Positions 9,246 through 18,026 of a stretch of DNA of 64,000 nt are shown piece after piece. Source of the DNA: JANRIG01 sp033765235 (lineage in GTDB: Bacteria; Bacteroidota; Bacteroidia; Cytophagales; UBA9547); the NCBI GenBank assembly GCA_033765235.1, contig JANRIG010000023.1:288131-352130 (forward strand). Reading direction: 5' to 3'. Positions within the stretch are counted from its first letter, which is position 1. Each line of letters begins with the position of its first letter. The notes under the pieces were generated by a model. It worked only from the letters and a program-made list of their open reading frames with translations, was not told where the DNA came from and did not search any database. A program made the translations under genes and the position numbers.

Positions 9246-9906
9246 TATAAGCCAAGCGAGGTTTCCATTTGTGTATCAGTGCTAATGCTTCTGCAAAAGT
9301 GTAGTGAGCTATATGATAATCGTGTTGCAATCCATTAATTACTATTACTTCTGACCCTATTATTTTTTGCTCTTCTGCTTCAGATATATAGTTGGCATCG
9401 GTGATGTATGTAAAATTACCTATGCGATATCCAAATACAGGCAACTTATGGTGCATAACTTCTATAGGTATTATATGCAAATCATTGATTTTGAAACGAT
9501 TAATATCTATTTCGAATAATTCTATTTGTGGAACGCCGGGATATTTTTTGTCTGTAAAGATGTATTGGTAGCTACTTTCAAAGTATTTTATCACTCTGGC
9601 ATGAGCATATATATCCATTGGTCGGTTTAGTGCAAAATTATAACCCCGAATATCATCAATACCTGAGGTATGGTCGCGGTGTTCGTGTGTAAATAATATG
9701 GCATCTAAAGAATAGATGCGGTTTTTGAGCATTTGATGTCTAAAGTCAGGACCACAGTCTATGGCGAATGTAGTATTATTTTCTTTTATTAATACTGATG
9801 AGCGCATCCTGTTGTCTCTAAAATCGGCAGAGGAGCATACATTGCAAGTGCAGCCTACTACGGGTATGCCATGAGAGGTGCCTGTACCTAAAAATGTAAT
9901 GTTCAA
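9145..9906 (-). CDS. Metallo-beta-lactamase fold hydrolase, PhnP-like
   Basis: 253 residues. It opens with FLGTGTSHGIP and has CTCNVC (Cys19, Cys21, Cys24), as in PhnP and related phosphodiesterases, then the metal-binding THEHRDH motif near residue 74, a distal GIDDIRGY segment, and a final ITHISHKLG followed by LAYDGL. The family hydrolyses cyclic phosphodiesters such as cyclic ribose phosphate or 2',3'-cyclic nucleotides; the true substrate is unknown. It starts with TTG that overlaps the upstream TGA (TTGA), so it is translationally coupled to the 90-aa gene before it. The C-terminal 34 codons overlap the convergent glycosyltransferase gene. Confidence 0.9.
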   Translation of the reverse strand: MNITFLGTGTSHGIPVVGCTCNVCSSADFRDNRMRSSVLIKENNTTFAIDCGPDFRHQMLKNRIYSLDAILFTHEHRDHTSGIDDIRGYNFALNRPMDIYAHARVIKYFESSYQYIFTDKKYPGVPQIELFEIDINRFKINDLHIIPIEVMHHKLPVFGYRIGNFTYITDANYISEAEEQKIIGSEVIVINGLQHDYHIAHYTFAEALALIHKWKPRLAYITHISHKLGMHREVEEKLPAWIRLAYDGLSFEI

Positions 9907-10175
9907 AACTTTAGATGGGGTTGAGTTATTTCATTATACAACTCTTTGTTTTTGTCATTGATTTTGCTTATATCAAGGTTCACAGCCCTTAATATATCTA
10001 TAAGGCAGTTTATTTTGCCCTCTACAGGGTAAAATTTATTTACTATCACTACTTTTTGGTCTTTTAGAATACAATATCCGGGCTTAAAATTTCCTTTTTC
10101 ATAACGCAACGCATAGTCTGATTGTGAAAATATATCTTCCAATCTGGACAAAAGCTGCGGGGTATATTTGGTCAT
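9903..10175 (-). CDS. Small conserved-looking hypothetical protein (90 aa)
   Basis: 90 residues from an ATG at 10175. No domain is recognised. The sequence has an amphipathic N-terminal helix (SRLEDIFSQSDYALRYEKG), a beta segment (GYCILKDQKVVIVNKFYP) and a C-terminal helix. It sits 8 bp downstream of the response-regulator gene and overlaps the metallohydrolase start by 4 nt, in a tightly packed minus-strand operon. The compact position and balanced composition argue it is real. Confidence 0.75.
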   Translation of the reverse strand: MTKYTPQLLSRLEDIFSQSDYALRYEKGNFKPGYCILKDQKVVIVNKFYPVEGKINCLIDILRAVNLDISKINDKNKELYNEITQPHLKF

Positions 10176-10183
10176 GATTTATT

Positions 10184-10564
10184 TTATGACTCTGTATATT
10201 TTTTTACTAAATCTACCAATTGGTCAAAGTTGAGAGGTTTTTGCAGATACTCGTTGAAGCCTACAGATTTGAAATAATCTACTGTGAAGTTGAGTGCGTT
10301 GCCCGTAATTGCTATGATAGGGGTATTCGCTTTTTTGGCATCGGGCATGGTACGTATAGCTTTTGCAGCTTCTATACCGTTGACCAAGGGCATATTTATA
10401 TCAAGCAATATCACATCAAAGTATTCTGATTCTATGGTTTTGAGCAGTTCTTGTCCGTTTTTCACAGATTTTATATCATAATTTTGCTGTTGCAAAATTT
10501 TCTTAGTCAGATTTTGTATTACAGAACTGTCTTCGGCTATGAGTACTTTTTTAGTCGTTGGCAT
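10184..10564 (-). CDS. Single-domain response regulator (CheY-like)
   Basis: 126 residues, a stand-alone receiver domain. Acidic pocket residues are in LIAEDSS (Glu11, Asp12), the phosphoacceptor is Asp55 in VILLDINMP, the switch Thr is in IAITGNA and the conserved Lys is in LQKPLN. There is no output domain, so it probably passes or quenches phosphate or acts by protein contact. Its start overlaps the hybrid kinase stop by 14 nt. The kinase's own HPt domain is the obvious phosphodonor, giving a His-Asp-His-Asp relay split over two proteins. Confidence 0.93.
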   Translation of the reverse strand: MPTTKKVLIAEDSSVIQNLTKKILQQQNYDIKSVKNGQELLKTIESEYFDVILLDINMPLVNGIEAAKAIRTMPDAKKANTPIIAITGNALNFTVDYFKSVGFNEYLQKPLNFDQLVDLVKKYTES

Positions 10565-13496
10565 GGATGGCTACATTTATATTATTTTTATACACATTTT
10601 TAAATTCGTCAAATGCATTTTTCAAATTAATGAAATCTGCATCAAAATTAGAAGTATTTTTTTTCTTTATATTATTTTCTACATAAGTTGCAATTTTAGC
10701 CAATTTATCAATACCTAACGTGCCTGCATTACCTTTGAGTGTATGCAAATTGCTTTTTATCACATCCCAGTCGTTGGTAATGCATCCGTTTATAAGCTGT
10801 TGTGTGTCTTCTTCAAATTCTTCATATACTCCCAATATGGTTTCATCATCTATATGCGTGCGCAGCTGTGCTATTATTTCATGGTTTATGATTTTTTCAG
10901 TCAACACGATTTTTGAATTTTGAGTAGTGATATCATCTTCATCGAGCTTAAACACCCATTTTTTTATAATGGCTATAAGTGTCTCAAGGCGAATGGGTTT
11001 GGCAAGGTAATCATCCATGCCTGCACTCAAAAAACGGTCTTTATCATCTTCCATGCTATATGCAGTCATGGCTATAATAGGAGCCAAATTTTTAATACGT
11101 AGTTCTTTGATTTTTTTGGTAGCGCTTATGCCATCCATCTCAGGCATTTGTATGTCCATGAGTATGAGGTCGTAAGTATTGTCTATGATTTTGAGTATGG
11201 CCTCTACTCCATTATAGGCTACATCTACTTTGCAGCCTGATTTTAGCATGATTTCTTTGGCTACCTTTTGGTTTATCATATTATCATCTACCAAAAGGAT
11301 GTAAGGGATTTTGTTTTTGAACTTTTCTATGGATACCTCATCATTTTCACTGATAGATTTTACTAATTCCAATTTATGTACTTGATTGAGCTCTATAGTG
11401 AACCAAAATATACTGCCCTCCTCTTTTTTTGATTTCACTCCTATACTTCCTCCCATGAGTTTGCAAAGCTCTTTAGAAATAGCTAACCCTAAGCCGGTGC
11501 CAGCGTAAGACTTTGATGATGAGTTATCCAGCTGGCTAAATGAGTCAAACAGCAACCTCACATCTTCTTTGGCTATACCTATTCCTGTATCTTGTACTAC
11601 AAATTTTAATCTTTTTTTGCCTGCCTTTTTCACTATGACAGATACAGAGCCCTTGTCAGTAAATTTTATGGCATTTGATGTAAGGTTTGATAGTACCTGT
11701 AGCAATCGGGTAGCATCTGCGTTGATATATGCAGGTACATCATCTGCTATGGAGTATTCTAATTGTATTTTTTTAGAATCGGCCAGTGTTTTGAATAATG
11801 AAAACAGCTTTTCTATAGACTCTTGTACAGACACCGGCGATAGTTTTAGTTGCATTTTTCCTGCCTCAAGTTTAGACAAGTCTAATATGTCATTGAGTAT
11901 ATTGAGCAATGTTTGAGACGATTTTTTTATAGTATTCACATAGTCTTTTTGCTCTGTATTGAGAGATGATGCGCTGAGCAAATCTATCATACCTATTATG
12001 CCATTCATAGGTGTGCGTATCTCATGGCTCATATTAGCTAAAAATAGTTGCTTCACTTTGAGTGATTTTTCGGCTATGTTTTTAGAATTTTTTATTTCTA
12101 CATATGCTTCATGCAAGCCCGATATATCTCTCACCACACCTTGTATGGCAATGGGTTTTTTATTTTTGTTGAATATAAGATTTACATTGGATATGGTTGG
12201 AATTATTTTACCATTTTTGGTAATAAAATTTGCCTCAAAATTTTTCACTATTCCGTTGATATACAAGTCTTTTTCAAAAGCCATGTTAGAATATGAGTTT
12301 TCATAAAATTCATCTATTTTGCGCCCTAGTACTTCTTCCTGACGGTATCCGGTAAGCTCATATACAGATGGGCTAATCATTATCACTTTTCCTACAAGGT
12401 CTGTACGATAATATATATCTTGAAATGACTCAAAGATATGTCTGAATTTTTCTTCGCTTTCTTGCATAGATATCTCTGCAAGTTTTTTGTTGGTAATATC
12501 ATGTGCTATGCCTGACACTTCTTCTACACTACCGTCTGAAAGTGCAATAGGGTTCAAAAATATTTCTAACCACATCTGGTGTCCATCATGTATTTGATTG
12601 TTTATTTCAAAATGTTGTGGTTTGCCCTCAAATGCTTTTTGGTATTTTTCTATGAGTAGCGTTATTTGCTCGTTAGATTTAAGTATTTTATTCAATGATT
12701 GTGGTATTTCATTTAAAAATGGGCTTTTGCCATATATATTTTTTATAAAATTTGCATAGTTATGGTTGAATGATGTAAGTGCCAATTTTTTATTCACAGA
12801 CCATATTAAGTGTGAGCTGCTCTCAAATATTGCCTTTATGCGTGCATTTTGAAAATTCAGCTTTTCTTCATTTCTTTTTCTTTCTATGGCAAGTGCTATC
12901 TGTCCTGATATGAAGTCTAAAGTCTGAAGGTGCTTGAGATTATATTTATTTTTATGATTATAGCTTTTTACGCCTATCAGCCCTATTATTTTCTCATCTA
13001 TTTTCAGAGGCACCCCCATCCATATTTTAGGTATCTTGCCGGTAATGACTAATGTGCCTTCTTCTACCAAGCGTATTATTTCTTCTTCGTACAAAAATAG
13101 TGGCTCGCTGCGCATCAAGTTATATTCTGTAAGACCTTTGGATATTTTGCGACGTATTGATTGTACTACTCCGCCAAAGTGCTCATCTACGTAGTACGGA
13201 AAGTGTATAAATTCTTGTTTCTCATCATTTATGGCTATAATAAAATTATTGACATCAATATGCTTTTTGAGAATAGCATGTATATCATAGTACAGCTGCT
13301 CAAGATTGAGGCTGTTCACCGCCAAATTGGCAATAGCAGAATATAAGTTTTGTAAACTATCTGTGAGCAAGTCTGCATTTCCCCGGCTCAGTATGTGCAG
13401 TTGATTGTAGCTTTTGTCCAAGGCTTCTCGAAGTTTTATCACTTCCAGCACCAGCTGCTCCTTGCTTTTTCGTCTTAATTCTAATTCTGTAGCCAT
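10551..13496 (-). CDS. Hybrid sensor histidine kinase (GAF-PAS-PAS-HisKA-HATPase-REC-HPt)
   Basis: 981 residues, apparently cytoplasmic, with no signal peptide or membrane helix. Domains in order: a short coiled coil (1-50), GAF (about 55-205), two PAS-type sensor domains (about 215-340 and 345-465), a dimerisation domain with phosphoacceptor His491 in SHEIRTPMNG, HATPase (N box near 605, DTGIG at 636, GTGLGL at 667), a receiver with Asp781 in ILMDIQMPEMDG, and an HPt domain with His918 in LHTLKGNAGTLG. All catalytic residues are present. It is divergent from wza-wzc with a 73-bp gap, so a role in polysaccharide control is possible but unproven. It starts a four-gene minus-strand operon. Confidence 0.95.
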   Translation of the reverse strand: MATELELRRKSKEQLVLEVIKLREALDKSYNQLHILSRGNADLLTDSLQNLYSAIANLAVNSLNLEQLYYDIHAILKKHIDVNNFIIAINDEKQEFIHFPYYVDEHFGGVVQSIRRKISKGLTEYNLMRSEPLFLYEEEIIRLVEEGTLVITGKIPKIWMGVPLKIDEKIIGLIGVKSYNHKNKYNLKHLQTLDFISGQIALAIERKRNEEKLNFQNARIKAIFESSSHLIWSVNKKLALTSFNHNYANFIKNIYGKSPFLNEIPQSLNKILKSNEQITLLIEKYQKAFEGKPQHFEINNQIHDGHQMWLEIFLNPIALSDGSVEEVSGIAHDITNKKLAEISMQESEEKFRHIFESFQDIYYRTDLVGKVIMISPSVYELTGYRQEEVLGRKIDEFYENSYSNMAFEKDLYINGIVKNFEANFITKNGKIIPTISNVNLIFNKNKKPIAIQGVVRDISGLHEAYVEIKNSKNIAEKSLKVKQLFLANMSHEIRTPMNGIIGMIDLLSASSLNTEQKDYVNTIKKSSQTLLNILNDILDLSKLEAGKMQLKLSPVSVQESIEKLFSLFKTLADSKKIQLEYSIADDVPAYINADATRLLQVLSNLTSNAIKFTDKGSVSVIVKKAGKKRLKFVVQDTGIGIAKEDVRLLFDSFSQLDNSSSKSYAGTGLGLAISKELCKLMGGSIGVKSKKEEGSIFWFTIELNQVHKLELVKSISENDEVSIEKFKNKIPYILLVDDNMINQKVAKEIMLKSGCKVDVAYNGVEAILKIIDNTYDLILMDIQMPEMDGISATKKIKELRIKNLAPIIAMTAYSMEDDKDRFLSAGMDDYLAKPIRLETLIAIIKKWVFKLDEDDITTQNSKIVLTEKIINHEIIAQLRTHIDDETILGVYEEFEEDTQQLINGCITNDWDVIKSNLHTLKGNAGTLGIDKLAKIATYVENNIKKKNTSNFDADFINLKNAFDEFKNVYKNNINVAIHAND

Positions 13497-13569
13497 ATTT
13501 TTAGACTATTACGCAAAATACGTTTTTTTTTCATAATCTAAAAATTTACCTTTGGCATAAAAAAAATTA

Positions 13570-14367
13570 ATGTATCAATACGCTTATCGTATCATAGTAC
13601 CATTTGTGTTAATATTTTTGGTGTATTGTATGCCTATACGAAGGCAAATGTACCTTAAAGATGCAAAACGAAACACTATAAAAGAGCACAGAACACTTGA
13701 TACTACTATTCTATTAAAAGAGTTCAGTTACAGGCTGAAACCTGGAGATTATATATCTGTAAACTTTATTAATATCATTAATAATGAATATGATTTTAGC
13801 AAAATAAGTACTATAAACAATAATCAAAATCAAGGCTCAAACCTACAGAATAATATAATCGTAAATGATACAGGGTGTGTATTGATACCGGTTTTAGGTA
13901 TTGTGTCTGTATCCGGGCTCACTATTAAACAAGCAGAAAATCTATTACAAGCCAAAGCCAATACTATGCTCAACAATATCATAGTAAGAGTACGAATAGA
14001 AAATTTTGTAGTATATATGTTGGGAGAGATAAACAAAATAGGCCCTCTCACATCACCCAAAGACAAACTTACGCTTATGGAAGCCATAGCCATATCCGGG
14101 GGCTTTACAGAATATGGTAATAGAGAAAATTTAAAAATAATAAGGACTGAAAAGGAGGGGCTTGTACATATATATTATATCAATTATTCAAAACTTGACA
14201 TATTGAGCACTATGCAAATTTACCTTTTGCCCAACGATATCATCATTGTAGAACCTCATCGTGTGAAAAACATAAAACAATATTCCTTGCCCAATGTAAC
14301 ATTGGTAGTAAGTGCTATCTCTCTAATATTATTACTGGCAGCAAACATAAGGATATTTGCTAACTAA
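13570..14367 (+). CDS. Polysaccharide export outer-membrane protein (Wza family, SLBB)
   Basis: 265 residues. A hydrophobic N-terminus ends at Cys20, so it is probably a lipoprotein, although VYC is not a textbook lipobox. YRLKPGDYISVNFIN begins the poly-export domain; DTGCVLIPVLGIVSVSGLTI is its usual second half. An SLBB-like segment follows (VYMLGEINKIGPL), and a C-terminal hydrophobic stretch (residues about 243-262) may cross or anchor in a membrane. Wza-type proteins form the outer-membrane channel for capsule or exopolysaccharide. The wzc-like kinase gene starts 6 bp after it, the classic pairing. Confidence 0.92.
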   Translation: MYQYAYRIIVPFVLIFLVYCMPIRRQMYLKDAKRNTIKEHRTLDTTILLKEFSYRLKPGDYISVNFINIINNEYDFSKISTINNNQNQGSNLQNNIIVNDTGCVLIPVLGIVSVSGLTIKQAENLLQAKANTMLNNIIVRVRIENFVVYMLGEINKIGPLTSPKDKLTLMEAIAISGGFTEYGNRENLKIIRTEKEGLVHIYYINYSKLDILSTMQIYLLPNDIIIVEPHRVKNIKQYSLPNVTLVVSAISLILLLAANIRIFAN

Positions 14368-14373
14368 CTGTAT

Positions 14374-16800
14374 ATGTCTACATTTAAGAAAATAGATACA
14401 CTTTTTTATGAAAGATGGTTTCATAGAATACTTAGCCATTGGCATTTATTTCTCATATCTATAGGGGGAGCATATACAATGGCATACCTATATTTGAGAT
14501 ACACAGTCACTATCTATTCAATATCTGCCTCAGTAATGGTAAAAGATGCAAGCCAAAGTGTGAACCCCTTTGAGTCCAAGGGATTTGACTATGCTACTTA
14601 TGCCCGCAATATTAACCTGTCTAATGAAATAAAAATTTTCAGCTCACGAAGGTTAGTGGCAGAAACACTAAAAAATATGGATTGGAGAGTAAGTTATTAT
14701 GCAGAAGGCAAAATCAAAGAAACTGAAATATATAGATTTTCAACATTCAAAGTTGAATTTGCAGACACACTTAACAATATACCCTATGGCATAAAGTTTT
14801 TTATAGAAATATTGCCCGATAATAAATTCAAGCTGACCTCTGAAAAGGCTGAAAAGTCAGGATTCATATTTCAAAACCCTTACGAATTTAATAAACCAAT
14901 ATTTATTAATGGGTTCCATTTTAGTATTTACAAACCTACAGGAGTAATATTGAATGATAAAGATTCGTACAGTTTTATAATAAACAATTACTACAATGTG
15001 CTCAATGACTTTGTAGGTAAAATAAGAGTATTTCAGATAGACAAAAGCTCATCAGTACTTAGTATTTCTACCAATGGTCCTACCATAGATAAGGAAATAG
15101 ATTTTATTAATAATCACTGTGCATCATTTATCAAACTAAGCCTTAATGATAAAAATGCAACCAACGAAAGGTCTATCAATTTTATAGAAACTCAACTAGC
15201 CCAACTTTCAGACACCATTCAGCGCATAGATACAGACCTAATATATTATCGTAAAAAATTTAACGGAAGCAACATAGAAATGATGGCCGAAGCCAGGTTT
15301 CAAAAAATAGAATCTTTGCTGGAAGATAAAGCTAAAATATTGGTAAATATCAGATACCTTCAGTATTTGAAAGACTATCTCAAAACAAAATCTAACCTTA
15401 CAGATGTAGTAGCCCCCGTGAAACTTGGTCTACTAGACCCTATGCTCACTTCGCTTATTCAAAAAATTATAGAAATAAAACTAAAGCAAAACATAAGTTT
15501 TAATCCTAATTCGGAGAGCCCATTCAAGTCAGAAAATGAATTAAAACTGGCAGAGTTAATGAAAAACGTAAATGAAAGCATAGAAAATATGGAAATGGCA
15601 TATAAATTAGATATAAACGAAATAGATAATATCATAAATAAAAATGCACATATATCTACCATAATATTAGAATCTGAACGCAACTATCTTGACCTCAAGA
15701 GGAAGCACAAAATTAATGAAGAGCTTTACAACCTCTTGCTCAAACGCAAAGCAGAAATGGGCATCATAAGAGCCGGTAATGTATCTGATACCAAAGAGGT
15801 AGACTATGCCACTGTGACTGGAGCACCATTTCCTAATGTAAGCCGCACATATTCTACCTACTTATTAATATCACTGCTCATCCCGTTGGCATATATATTA
15901 TTTAAATATTTGACTAATTATAGAGTGATGGAGCGCGAAGATGTGACCAATGTCTGTGATATGCCGTTTTTGGGTACTATTGGCCATATTCCGGATGGAG
16001 ACAATATGGTCATTATTAACAAACCTAAGTCGGGTATCGCAGAGGCATTCAGGTCTCTAAGGGCAAGTATCAATTTCTTCATTTCAAACGACGATAACAA
16101 AGTAATACTAGTAACCTCCTCTCTCAGTGGCGATGGCAAAACATTTACATCCCTCAATATTGGCTCTATCATGGCTATCTCAGGCAAAAAAACAATACTC
16201 ATAGGCGCAGATATGCGCAAACCAAAAGTATACCTTGACTTTGATGTACGCAACTCCATGGGGCTGAGTAACTATTTGGCTAATAAATGTACTGAGGAAC
16301 AAATAATCAATGAAACAAAAGTGCAAAATCTACACTTTATAAGCTCAGGACCTGTGCCTCCTAATCCTGCAGAGCTATTAATGACAGGCAGACTTGAAAA
16401 GTTAATTGCATATTTAAAAAATATTTATGATATCATTATAATAGATACTCCTCCCATAGGTCTTGTGTCAGATGCTATCAGCATCACTACAGTGAGCAAT
16501 GTAAATATATTTGTAGTAAGGCACAATTATACCCAAACCAGATACCTCAAGGAGCTTAAAGAACTAATTCAAAAAGGGGTGATAAAAAATATGTGTTTCA
16601 TTCTCAATGATTTTGATGTAAGACGCAATTATGGATATGGGTATAGATATGGATATTATCAAGGACAATATGGATATGGCTACGGATATGGATATGGGTA
16701 TGGCAACTCATATGGCTACTTCGAAGAAGATAATACTCGCAGCAAGTTCGATATTTTGAAAGCAATCAGAAAAATATTTCGTAAGCAAAGTATGAAATAG
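14374..16800 (+). CDS. Wzc-type polysaccharide co-polymerase / BY tyrosine kinase
   Basis: 808 residues. A Wzz-type chain-length domain lies between two membrane helices (about 24-44 and 493-514), with a coiled-coil-rich periplasmic part (about 265-460). The cytoplasmic kinase has Walker A SSLSGDGKT (582-590), Walker A' ILIGADMRKP (608-617) and Walker B IIIDTPP (688-694). The tail has 14 tyrosines within 30 residues (753-782), mostly YG dipeptides, the autophosphorylation cluster of this family. Cycles of phosphorylation control polymer length and export through the Wza channel encoded just upstream. The underlying DNA is a near-perfect TATGGN hexamer array. Polymerase and flippase genes are not in the window. 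Confidence 0.94.
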   Translation: MSTFKKIDTLFYERWFHRILSHWHLFLISIGGAYTMAYLYLRYTVTIYSISASVMVKDASQSVNPFESKGFDYATYARNINLSNEIKIFSSRRLVAETLKNMDWRVSYYAEGKIKETEIYRFSTFKVEFADTLNNIPYGIKFFIEILPDNKFKLTSEKAEKSGFIFQNPYEFNKPIFINGFHFSIYKPTGVILNDKDSYSFIINNYYNVLNDFVGKIRVFQIDKSSSVLSISTNGPTIDKEIDFINNHCASFIKLSLNDKNATNERSINFIETQLAQLSDTIQRIDTDLIYYRKKFNGSNIEMMAEARFQKIESLLEDKAKILVNIRYLQYLKDYLKTKSNLTDVVAPVKLGLLDPMLTSLIQKIIEIKLKQNISFNPNSESPFKSENELKLAELMKNVNESIENMEMAYKLDINEIDNIINKNAHISTIILESERNYLDLKRKHKINEELYNLLLKRKAEMGIIRAGNVSDTKEVDYATVTGAPFPNVSRTYSTYLLISLLIPLAYILFKYLTNYRVMEREDVTNVCDMPFLGTIGHIPDGDNMVIINKPKSGIAEAFRSLRASINFFISNDDNKVILVTSSLSGDGKTFTSLNIGSIMAISGKKTILIGADMRKPKVYLDFDVRNSMGLSNYLANKCTEEQIINETKVQNLHFISSGPVPPNPAELLMTGRLEKLIAYLKNIYDIIIIDTPPIGLVSDAISITTVSNVNIFVVRHNYTQTRYLKELKELIQKGVIKNMCFILNDFDVRRNYGYGYRYGYYQGQYGYGYGYGYGYGNSYGYFEEDNTRSKFDILKAIRKIFRKQSMK

Positions 16801-16807
16801 CATACAC

Positions 16808-17983
16808 CTATATTGCTACTTTGGCGGTGTAATTTTTCAGATATCCTATAGACTTTATGATTATATCCACCTCCATTTCATGTGTTTCTACTCCATTACC
16901 AATATTTTGTAATAGCATTATTGTAAGAGTGCCGCCTAAGTGCTCTCTGAATTCGTACAGACCTGATACTATAGCTAAGTCTCCATCTTTGCCCTTGGTG
17001 CTCATCACTTCATGATATATCTCAAATCCTAACCCCAGTATCATTTCCAATATCCTAATAAGTACATTTTCGGGCAGCCAACCTATGTAGTGCGAGTACA
17101 CTGCATCCATAGCCATACCCATAGCTACTGCTTCTCCATGGCGTATTTCATAGGACGATAGTTGCTCCATTTTGTGTGCACTCCAATGCCCAAAATCTAA
17201 TGGCCTTGATGAGCCACTCTCAAATGGGTCGCCGGAGGCTATATGGGTGAGATGTAGTGCGGCACATTTTTCAATCACTTGTTGCATAGTATTCATATCT
17301 CTGCTTACAAGCTTTTGTACATTGGCCTCAATATATTCAAAAAATGCAGCATCTTTGATAAGTGCTACTTTGATAGCCTCGGCTATGCCTGAGCGCCAGT
17401 CTCTTATATCTAGTGAAGATAAAAAGTTATCATCATTGACTACTGCATGTGGCGGAGCAAATGTGCCTACAAAGTTTTTTTTACCAAAGTAGTTAATACT
17501 ATTTTTTACCCCAATGGCCGCATCGTTTTGTGCTAAAACTGTGGTCGGAAACCTAATCAACTTCACTCCTCTGTGTGCTATGGCAGCTGCATAACCTACT
17601 ACGTCTATGAGTGCGCCACCTCCTATCACAGCTATATATGAGTGCCTGTCTATCCCATGATTATTTATTTGTGACAATAATTCATGCACTAAATCAGGGT
17701 TGTTTTTAGATACTTCACCACCATCCACAACTATAAAAGGAATACATAATTGTACATGGGTTAAATTTGCACGGAAATAATTTGATATTTGATGACCTAT
17801 ATCAGGGTATATTTTATCAATTATTTTTTCAATAACGAATAATATCTTTTTGCTGTAAGTTGTAGATTGACTGCCTATTAAATGGTATAACAAATCATTA
17901 TTGATATCAAAAACATGGGTAGTAAAATGTACAGGATAGTTATATCTGACACTAAAAGACTGCGAAATAGTATGATTTTTCAT
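16808..17983 (-). CDS. eboD: EboD-like 3-dehydroquinate synthase family protein
   Basis: 391 residues from the ATG at 17983; a TTG at 18052 would extend it into the upstream gene. I chose the ATG because ISQSFSVRYNYPVHFT looks like the start of EboD. The core has IAVIGGGALIDVVGYAAA for NAD binding and FPTTVLAQNDAAIGVK, as in dehydroquinate synthase. Together with the upstream UbiA-type gene it matches the eboC-eboD pair of the ebo cluster, found in Bacteroidota, cyanobacteria and some algal plastids and linked in cyanobacteria to moving a scytonemin precursor to the periplasm. The small molecule made here is unknown. A housekeeping aroB role is less likely given length and neighbour. Confidence 0.82.
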   Translation of the reverse strand: MKNHTISQSFSVRYNYPVHFTTHVFDINNDLLYHLIGSQSTTYSKKILFVIEKIIDKIYPDIGHQISNYFRANLTHVQLCIPFIVVDGGEVSKNNPDLVHELLSQINNHGIDRHSYIAVIGGGALIDVVGYAAAIAHRGVKLIRFPTTVLAQNDAAIGVKNSINYFGKKNFVGTFAPPHAVVNDDNFLSSLDIRDWRSGIAEAIKVALIKDAAFFEYIEANVQKLVSRDMNTMQQVIEKCAALHLTHIASGDPFESGSSRPLDFGHWSAHKMEQLSSYEIRHGEAVAMGMAMDAVYSHYIGWLPENVLIRILEMILGLGFEIYHEVMSTKGKDGDLAIVSGLYEFREHLGGTLTIMLLQNIGNGVETHEMEVDIIIKSIGYLKNYTAKVAI

Positions 17984-18026
17984 ATGAGCCTTCAAAAATA
18001 ATACTTTTTCAGATAATAGAAAGGTA

